The notes under the pieces were generated by a model that saw only the letters and a list, made by a program, of their open reading frames with translations, did not search any database and was not told where the DNA came from. Made by a program: the position numbers and the translations under genes. A DNA stretch of 36,576 nt from Variovorax sp. MHTC-1 (GTDB lineage Bacteria; Pseudomonadota; Gammaproteobacteria; Burkholderiales; Burkholderiaceae_C): positions 1 through 36,576 of the forward strand of contig NZ_RWKI01000030.1 of assembly GCF_003984645.1 (NCBI RefSeq), given 5' to 3'. This document shows positions 30,982 through 36,576 of this stretch, piece after piece. The first letter of the stretch is position 1. Each line of letters starts with the position of its first letter.

Positions 30982-31923
30982 CTATAACGCCTCGACGTGC
31001 GCAGCCATGCGCCGGCGCATCGCCGCGTCGGGCTGGCGGCCGAGTGCCGCGCCCATGTTCTGCCGCACGTGCGCCACGCTGCTGGTGGCCGGAATGGCGC
31101 AGGTCACGGCCGGATGCGAGACGATGAACTTGAGCGCGAACTGCGCCCAGCCGTCGCAGCCGATCTCTGCCGCCCATGGCGGCAGCGGGTGGCGCTGCAG
31201 CCCGCGCAGCAGCGCACCCTGGCGGAAGGGCCGGTTGGCGATGACGGCGATGCCGCGCTCGCGCGCCAGCGGCAGGATGCGCTCTTCGACCTCGCGGTCG
31301 AGCAGGTTGTAGCTGATCTGGACGAAGTCGATAGGCTGGCTTCGCATGATCGATTCGATCTCGCGGTGGCGCCGGCCTTCCGAAGTGGTGATGCCGACAT
31401 AGCGCAGCCGCCCGGCCGCCTTCATCGCGAGCAGCGCCGGCAGGTGCTCCTCCCAGGCGAGCAGGTTGTGGACTTGCAGCAGATCGAAGCGCGACACCTT
31501 CCACAGGCGGCGCGACTCCTCGATCTGCCCCGGGCCGCGCGCGCCCGAGCCGATCCAGACCTTGTCGGCCGCGAAGACGCGCGCGGCGCTGCCGATGCGG
31601 GCCAGGCCTTCGCCGATGACGCTCTGCGACGAACCGTACATCGGCGACGAATCGATCATGCGTCCGCCGGCTTCGAAGAAGGCGCGCATGACCTCGGTGC
31701 AGGCATCGCGCGCTGCGCGGTCGGTGCCGACGTTGAAGGTGATCCAGCTGCCCAGCCCGACCACCGGCAGTTGCTCGCCGGTCGAGGGGATCGGCCGTGT
31801 TGCAGGGGCCGGCGTCGTCTGGCCACGGCCGAGCCCCGGCCACAGCGTGGACGGGATCAGCACCGCGAGCCCCTTCTTCAGGAACTCGCGGCGCATCGAA
31901 GCCTGGCGATGGCCGGTCGGCAT
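30982..31923 (-). CDS. Aldo/keto reductase with a twin-arginine signal
   Basis: A 313-residue aldo/keto reductase. The catalytic tetrad is present: Asp91 and Tyr96 in MIDSSPMYGSS, Lys121 in AADKVWIG and His152 in LLQVHNLLAW. The N-terminus has MRREFLKKGLAVLIPSTLWP, a twin-arginine-like signal (RREFLKK) ahead of the reductase domain, which begins near LPVVGLGSWITF. Tat export fits an enzyme that binds its nicotinamide cofactor before transport. Two starts are possible: ATG 31923, used here, or ATG 31896, which places the twin arginines at residues 2-3. It lies 12 bases after the membrane spermidine-synthase-like gene and 9 bases before the DUF6064 gene. Confidence 0.88.
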   Translation of the reverse strand: MPTGHRQASMRREFLKKGLAVLIPSTLWPGLGRGQTTPAPATRPIPSTGEQLPVVGLGSWITFNVGTDRAARDACTEVMRAFFEAGGRMIDSSPMYGSSQSVIGEGLARIGSAARVFAADKVWIGSGARGPGQIEESRRLWKVSRFDLLQVHNLLAWEEHLPALLAMKAAGRLRYVGITTSEGRRHREIESIMRSQPIDFVQISYNLLDREVEERILPLARERGIAVIANRPFRQGALLRGLQRHPLPPWAAEIGCDGWAQFALKFIVSHPAVTCAIPATSSVAHVRQNMGAALGRQPDAAMRRRMAAHVEAL

Positions 31924-31935
31924 GCCCCCATGGTG

Positions 31936-34335
31936 TCAAGGACGCGCCAGAGCCGCAAGCCCGTAGAGCGCGAGCGCAGCCAGCACCACGGCAGTGAAGC
32001 CGAGATGGATCGCGAGCAGCGTGGCCAGCACCGCGCCGGTGACCGACGCGCAGCCGTTGATGCCCCAGGCCCAGGGGATGAGCCGGGCGTCGGCGGCCTC
32101 CACGCGCGCCAGGCCGAGCGGGAAGGGCATGCCCATGAAGAAGGCCAGCGGCGCGATCAGCGCGACCGCGAGCAGGATGCGCGCGGCGTCCGGCCAGCCC
32201 ATCGCGTGGCGGAAGAGCACCGGAAGCAGCAGCAGGCACAGCGCTGCAGCGAGCGCGATGGCGCCGGCCACCGCGGGCACCGGCAGTGCACGCGCGGCGA
32301 CGCGGCTGCCGATGCCGGCGAACAGCAGAAAGGCGAACAGCACCACCGCCACCGCGTAGAGCGGATGACTCAGGAACAGGACGAACTTCTGGATGAATGC
32401 GATCTCGATGAACATGAAGCCGAAGCCGATCGCCATGAAGTAGACGAGCACGCGGCCGCGCGATCCGGCAATCGGCGGCATGCGCTGGTCTTTCTGCCGC
32501 ATGCCGGCCCAGGCCAGCGGCAGGCCGATGAGCAGCAGGCTCGCGAGCGCCGCCTGGACCAGCGTCGCCACGAGCACCGGATAGCCCCACTCCAGAAGCG
32601 GCAGGCCGCCTTGCTCCTTGAGCGACAGCAGCTCGGGCAGCGAGCGCCACTTGAAGAAGTGGAAGAAGTGCGGCTTGTCGTCGGTGGCCGGCGCGATGTG
32701 GAACTTGTAGTTCTCGATGTACGCGTCCCGGCCCGGACCGAGCAGCGCCGTCGCGCCGTCGAACAGGTCGGGACCTTCGACCACGTTGTAGCGGTTCGCC
32801 TCCTCCGCACGCATGCCGGGATGGAAGCCCAGGTCGAAGGAGCGCGCGACGCAGAAGGCCTTGATCGCCGCGATGTCCTCGCTGCCGAAGGCGCCGTTCT
32901 TCACCAGCAGCGTCACGGTCTTCCAGCTGCGGATCAGCGCGAGCTGCGATGCGGGATCGGCAACGCCCGATCGCTCCAGCGCCGTCACCGCGGCGGCAAA
33001 GAGCTTCAGCGCATCGCGCGGCGGCAGCGTGACCCAGCGCGTGATCGCGAGCAGGCCGTCGGGCCGCAGGTGCTGCAGCTGCTCCTGCAGCGCTTCGACC
33101 GTGTAGAGATGGTTCTCGGCCAGCGCGTAGAGGCCGGCCGAGGACGCGCTGAAGGAATCGAGCAGCGCCACCTGGATCAGGTCGTAGCGCTCGTCGCTGG
33201 CAGCGACGAAGCCGCGCGCTTCGGCCACGTGCACGCGCGCGATGTGCGGGTAGAGGCCGCCCGCATGGTCCGCGAATCGGCTGCGCACCAGGTCGACGAC
33301 CTGGGGATTGAGCTCCACCGCATCGATCCGGCTCGCGCCGTGGTAGTGGGCCTGCAGCACGTCGGCCCCGGCGCCGGCGCCCAGCACCAGCACGCGCGGA
33401 TGGCGCAACAGGTGGTAGGGCAGTGCCGAGCTGATCTGGTCGAGATGGACCAGGCTCACGCGCCGGCCGTCGAAGCGGGTCAGCGCGTTGAGACCCTCGC
33501 CGTCGACGAAGACCGCGAGCTGCGGCGGCGGTTCGGCGCTTGCGTTGAGGCTTAAGCCCGGCGCGTGGCGCAACGGAACGCGCGGGCTCTCGAGCACGCT
33601 GACCAGGCCGAGCGGGCTCGATCGCTCCTCGATCACGCGGGCTTCGGGAATGCGCAGGGTCTGCGGCAGCTCCTTGTACGGCGACATGGCGGGCGCGAGC
33701 CACGCCGAGGGCAGCAGCAAGGGCAGGAGGGCGAACAGCATCGACAGCAGGGCGGGCCAGCGCCCGCGGCCGCCGCATTCGAGCCATGCCACCGCCGCGG
33801 CGATGAATCCCAGCGAGCCGATCAGCTTCAAGGCCTCGGCCGGCGAGAGCACGAAGAGCAGGGCCACCACGCCCAGGCTGCCGGCCCCCGCGCCGAGGAT
33901 GTCGAAGCTGTAGATGCGCGCCAGCTTTCCGCGAAAGTGCGACAGGGCCATGCACACGCAGGCGCCGGCGCACAGGAAGGGCAGCAGCAGCAAAAGAAAG
34001 ACCGCCAGCAGGTAGGCGGGCTGGCGCGGGTCCCAGAGCAGCTCCAGCGGATTGAAGGGCACGCGCTGCGCGAGCAGGAAGCAGCCGACGGCGCCGGCCC
34101 CGAAGGCCGCAGCCGATGCGCAGAACAGCGGCGCGAAACGCCGTTGCACCGCGTGCTGCGCCAAGGTCAGTACGGCGCCGCTAGCGCCCCAGCCCAGCAG
34201 GGCGAGGCTGATGATCATGTAGGCGAAGTGATGCCACAGCATGATCGAGAACAGCCGCATCAGCACGATCTCGTAGGCCAGCGCGGCGGCCGAGATCAGC
34301 GCCACGGCGAAGAGCGGCGCGCGTGTCGCGGTCAT
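31936..34335 (-). CDS. Membrane-embedded spermidine-synthase-like protein
   Basis: A 799-residue protein with three parts. The N-terminal ~230 residues form about seven or eight helices (LFAVALISAAALAYEIVLMR, then FAYMIISLALLGWGASGAVL). The middle (about 230-560) is a spermidine-synthase/methyltransferase domain with a Rossmann motif VLVLGAGAGADVLQA, an acidic strand end AVELNPQVVDL and YDLIQVALLDSFSASSAGLY with ENHLYTVEALQ behind. The C-terminal ~240 residues again hold about six helices (GFGFMFIEIAFIQKFVLFLS). Such fused proteins are widespread but their substrate is unknown; they need not make polyamines. It starts 7 bases after the Pcm-type gene stops. The reading frame antisense to it is open but is only a shadow. 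Confidence 0.85.
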   Translation of the reverse strand: MTATRAPLFAVALISAAALAYEIVLMRLFSIMLWHHFAYMIISLALLGWGASGAVLTLAQHAVQRRFAPLFCASAAAFGAGAVGCFLLAQRVPFNPLELLWDPRQPAYLLAVFLLLLLPFLCAGACVCMALSHFRGKLARIYSFDILGAGAGSLGVVALLFVLSPAEALKLIGSLGFIAAAVAWLECGGRGRWPALLSMLFALLPLLLPSAWLAPAMSPYKELPQTLRIPEARVIEERSSPLGLVSVLESPRVPLRHAPGLSLNASAEPPPQLAVFVDGEGLNALTRFDGRRVSLVHLDQISSALPYHLLRHPRVLVLGAGAGADVLQAHYHGASRIDAVELNPQVVDLVRSRFADHAGGLYPHIARVHVAEARGFVAASDERYDLIQVALLDSFSASSAGLYALAENHLYTVEALQEQLQHLRPDGLLAITRWVTLPPRDALKLFAAAVTALERSGVADPASQLALIRSWKTVTLLVKNGAFGSEDIAAIKAFCVARSFDLGFHPGMRAEEANRYNVVEGPDLFDGATALLGPGRDAYIENYKFHIAPATDDKPHFFHFFKWRSLPELLSLKEQGGLPLLEWGYPVLVATLVQAALASLLLIGLPLAWAGMRQKDQRMPPIAGSRGRVLVYFMAIGFGFMFIEIAFIQKFVLFLSHPLYAVAVVLFAFLLFAGIGSRVAARALPVPAVAGAIALAAALCLLLLPVLFRHAMGWPDAARILLAVALIAPLAFFMGMPFPLGLARVEAADARLIPWAWGINGCASVTGAVLATLLAIHLGFTAVVLAALALYGLAALARP

Positions 34336-34342
34336 CGCCGGC

Positions 34343-35086
34343 TCAGCGCTTGCCGGTCAGCGGGACAAAGGCCACCGGGAGGATCTGCCGCGTCGAGACC
34401 GTCCCATCCGCGTTCTTCTCGACCAGCATCAGCTGCTGGACCATGAAGGCCGCGCCCACCGGGATCACCATCCGCCCGCCCGGCTTGAGCTGGCGGATGA
34501 GCGGCGGCGGAATGTGGCTGGCGGCCGCAGTGACGAGGATGGCGTCGAAGGGCGCGTGTTCTTCCCACCCGTGGTAGCCGTCGCCCAGGCGCACCTCGAC
34601 GTTGCGATAGCCCAGCGCCTGCAGCCGCTGCCTGGCCGCGAGCCCGAGCGGCTCGACGATCTCGATGCTGTAGACCGCGCCCGCCAGCTGCGCCATCACC
34701 GCGGCCTGATAGCCGGAGCCGGTGCCGACCTCGAGCACCTTGTGGCCGGCTTCTGCGCGCGCCAGGTCGGTCATCAAGGCCACGATGTAGGGCTGCGAGA
34801 TGGTCTGGCCGTGGCCGATCGGCAGCGGCCGGTTCTGGTAGGCGTAGGGAAGCTGGTCGGCGGGAACGAAGGCATGCCGCGGCACCTTCGCCATGACCTC
34901 CATCACGCGCGCGTCGAAGGTGCGTCTGCCGGTGTCGGCGCGGGTCTCGCGCGCATTCGATGCGATCTGCTGAACCATGCGCTCGCGCTCGGCCGCGAAC
35001 TCGTCGGCCGCGGCGGCTCCGGCTCCTGTCATGGCCCACAGGAGCGCGGCGGCAACGACAACGAGGCGGGCGGTAAGTGCGGCCAT
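34343..35086 (-). CDS. Exported protein-L-isoaspartate O-methyltransferase (Pcm-type)
   Basis: A 247-residue Pcm-family methyltransferase. The core has HAFVPADQLPYAYQNRPLPI, GHGQTISQPYIVALMT and the SAM-binding motif VLEVGTGSGYQAAVMAQLAG, then IEIVEPL and DAILVTAAASHIPPPLIRQL. Cytosolic Pcm is about 210 residues; the extra length here is an N-terminal signal peptide (TARLVVVAAALLWAMTGAGA, cleavage near AAADEF) and an acidic helix. The family uses SAM to repair isoaspartyl residues in aged proteins; an exported copy would need SAM outside the cytoplasm, which is unresolved. Start ATG 35086 is chosen for the signal; GTG 35125 is less likely. First gene of the four-gene operon. Confidence 0.88.
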   Translation of the reverse strand: MAALTARLVVVAAALLWAMTGAGAAAADEFAAERERMVQQIASNARETRADTGRRTFDARVMEVMAKVPRHAFVPADQLPYAYQNRPLPIGHGQTISQPYIVALMTDLARAEAGHKVLEVGTGSGYQAAVMAQLAGAVYSIEIVEPLGLAARQRLQALGYRNVEVRLGDGYHGWEEHAPFDAILVTAAASHIPPPLIRQLKPGGRMVIPVGAAFMVQQLMLVEKNADGTVSTRQILPVAFVPLTGKR

Positions 35087-35154
35087 CGTCTGCAGATCAT
35101 GGCCCTGCGCATGAGCGCGGTCCACCCCTCCACAAAAACAAGGAGGAACGATCT

Positions 35155-35182
35155 TTGCCTGCGGTTGCGAACGCTGTATAAA
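35155..35182 (+). promoter_or_regulatory. Candidate promoter of the galactose-oxidase-like gene
   Basis: TTGCCT (35155-35160) and TATAAA (35177-35182) are 16 bases apart and match the sigma-70 consensus at four and five of six positions. The -10 lies 30 bases before the ATG at 35212. Confidence 0.35.
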
Positions 35183-35211
35183 CTTAAGTTCACACCCCAG
35201 GGGGCCCAGCT

Positions 35212-36576
35212 ATGCAGAAAGTGCAGCCGGATCCACGCGTTTCGGGCATCACATGGATCGCCTTGTGCGCCCCGTTTGTGATCACCGCCTGCGGTGGCGG
35301 TGGCGACAGCGCTGGCACCGGCATGGCCGGTACGCCCACCGGTGCCGGCAATCCGCCGGCGCCAGCACCGGCGCCTGCGCCCGCCGCCGGCGCGGAGCCC
35401 AAGCCGCCGTCTTCATCGTCGCTCATCAGCAAGGCCGTCAGGTCGCTGGACGACATCGCCCAGTTGCGGCAGCTGGAGCGTGATCGCGCCGCGCCCATCG
35501 ACCGCGGCCAGGGTGCGCCGGGTCAGCCCACCACCGCTGACGCGCAAGCGGCAGCAGCCCCGGTGGCGCCCAGCGCCGGCGGCCAATGGGCCGCCCCGAT
35601 CAGCTGGCCGATCAACGCCATCCACGCGGTGCTGACGCCCGACGGCAAGGTCATGAGCTACGGCACCGACCCGAGCGGCGCCCAGGGGGCCCAGCTCTAC
35701 TACGACGTGTGGACGCCCGCCACCAACGCCCACAGCCTGCTGCAGCACAGCACGCGCACCGATCTCTTCTGTACCGCCCAGTCCACGCTGCCCTCCGGGC
35801 TGGTGCTGCTGGCCGGCGGCGACACGCGCGGGGTGACGCCGAACCAGGTCAACGGGGGCGTGCGCGACGTCAACCTGTACGACCCGGCCGCTGCCACCAT
35901 CTCGCCGGGGCCGCCGATGGCCTATGCGCGCTGGTACGGCACGCTGGTGCCGCTGGCCGATGGGCGCCAGCTCGTCCTGGCCGGCATCGACGCCAACGGC
36001 GCCGGCTCCGGCGTGCCCGAAATCTACCGGCCCACGCTCGGCTGGCAGACCCTCAACATGCAGGACTGGCCGGCCGACTGGTTCTATCCGCGCGCCGCGC
36101 TGGCGCCCAATGGGCGCGTGCTCGTGACCAGCGGCAACAAGCTGTTCAGCATGAACACCGAGGCCCCCTTCATCCTGCAGATCGGCACGCTGCCCAAGTC
36201 GGCGAACTGGTCCATGCCCTGGGCCATGTTCGACCGCGGCAAGATCCTGCTGATCGCCGAGGACGGCAGCGCGATGGTGGTGGACTTCAATGGCGCCACC
36301 CCCGTCGTGACCTCCATCCCCGGGCCCGGCTCCAACCGCATCTGGTCCAGCGCGACCGTCATGGCGGACGGCAAGGTGCTGGTCACCGGCGGCTCGGGCA
36401 CCTTCAACGAGCTGGTCAACACCGCCTTCAGCGCCATGATCTGGGACCCGGCCACCGGCCAGTGGACCACCGGCGCCGAGGCGACGAAGCCCCGCCTCTA
36501 CCACTCGAGCGCGCTGCTGCTGCCCGACGGCACAGTGCTCTCGGCCGGTGGCGGCTCGCCCGGGCCGGTGATCAAC
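35212..36576 (+). CDS. Galactose-oxidase-like lipoprotein, predicted copper radical oxidase (partial)
   Basis: The first 455 residues of a protein that runs off the window. It has a lipoprotein signal (ALCAPFVITAC, Cys27 in the lipobox) and a Pro/Ala/Gly linker to about residue 125. Kelch-type beta-propeller repeats follow: VLTPDGKVMSYG, ADGRQLVLAGI, ADGKVLVTGGSG and LLPDGTVLSAGGG. The copper-radical cofactor residues known from galactose oxidase are in register: Cys187 in DLFCTA, Tyr242 in ARWYGT, and the axial Tyr430-His431 in PRLYHSSALLLPDG. The last copper ligand and the DUF1929-type C-terminal domain lie beyond the edge. It should oxidise a primary alcohol or aldehyde to give hydrogen peroxide at the cell surface. 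AGGGGG lies about 8 bases before ATG 35212. Confidence 0.82.
   Translation, partial: MQKVQPDPRVSGITWIALCAPFVITACGGGGDSAGTGMAGTPTGAGNPPAPAPAPAPAAGAEPKPPSSSSLISKAVRSLDDIAQLRQLERDRAAPIDRGQGAPGQPTTADAQAAAAPVAPSAGGQWAAPISWPINAIHAVLTPDGKVMSYGTDPSGAQGAQLYYDVWTPATNAHSLLQHSTRTDLFCTAQSTLPSGLVLLAGGDTRGVTPNQVNGGVRDVNLYDPAAATISPGPPMAYARWYGTLVPLADGRQLVLAGIDANGAGSGVPEIYRPTLGWQTLNMQDWPADWFYPRAALAPNGRVLVTSGNKLFSMNTEAPFILQIGTLPKSANWSMPWAMFDRGKILLIAEDGSAMVVDFNGATPVVTSIPGPGSNRIWSSATVMADGKVLVTGGSGTFNELVNTAFSAMIWDPATGQWTTGAEATKPRLYHSSALLLPDGTVLSAGGGSPGPVIN

Noticed and set aside
30269..33973. A 1234-codon open frame on the minus strand overlapping the spermidine-synthase-like gene and its neighbours
   Set aside because: It is arginine-, alanine- and glycine-rich with no domain, spans several well-supported genes in another frame and is a product of high GC at third codon positions.
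1..36576. CRISPR arrays, tRNA or rRNA genes, prophage or integrase genes
   Set aside because: No regularly spaced repeats, cloverleaf-like sequences, rRNA segments or integrase motifs were seen on reading both strands.

Overview
The window looks like chromosomal DNA from a GC-rich betaproteobacterium of the order Burkholderiales, most likely the Comamonadaceae (Variovorax-like). This rests on an orphan Bug-type (TTT family) binding protein, two LysR regulators, a Tat-exported phosphocholine phospholipase C, a flagellar flgKL pair and many small exported proteins. The genus is inferred from gene content and style; no 16S or other marker is present. No rRNA, tRNA or CRISPR array was seen.

Layout, left to right. 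(1) 1-3319: the tail of a chemotaxis receptor, a FliA (sigma-28) promoter that overlaps its stop codon, then flgK and flgL. (2) 3306-5908: minus-strand genes: a LysR regulator, a DUF1161 protein, a small exported protein and a membrane/zinc-ribbon protein. (3) 6121-9372: plus-strand run of a small membrane protein, a TPR protein and the two subunits of a DUF4212/VC_2705-type sodium:solute symporter, closed by an 11-bp hairpin. (4) 9498-11079: a DUF899 thioredoxin-fold protein facing a stand-alone AAA ATPase. (5) 11145-14519: a small lipoprotein and a phospholipase C, divergent from an alpha/beta hydrolase, with phased Pho-box-like repeats between them. (6) 14520-20683: an accessory-looking segment: a DUF6351 lipoprotein hydrolase, an alpha/beta hydrolase and a Bug binding protein in one likely operon under a divergent LysR gene, bounded on the right by an IS66 remnant fused to a broken Nudix gene. 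(7) 20735-23960: a WbsX-type glycan protein, a putative glycosyltransferase and a VWA membrane protein. (8) 24161-26302: a zinc alcohol dehydrogenase with a tail-anchored partner, and a WGxxGxxG protein. (9) 26526-30279: DUF1330, a glycolipid-binding-family protein, and a SulP transporter with a tandem universal stress protein. (10) 30364-35086: a tight four-gene operon: an exported Pcm-type methyltransferase, a membrane spermidine-synthase-like protein, a Tat-type aldo/keto reductase and a DUF6064 membrane protein. (11) 35212-end: the first 455 residues of a galactose-oxidase-like lipoprotein that keeps the Cys and Tyr of a copper-radical cofactor.

Many of these products act at or beyond the inner membrane: lipoproteins, Tat and Sec substrates, transporters and multi-span proteins. 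The two items I would follow up first are the exported Pcm / membrane spermidine-synthase-like / aldo-keto reductase operon and the predicted copper radical oxidase. The IS66-Nudix deletion scar and the putative operators (sigma-28, 11-bp phased repeats) are smaller but directly visible in the DNA.
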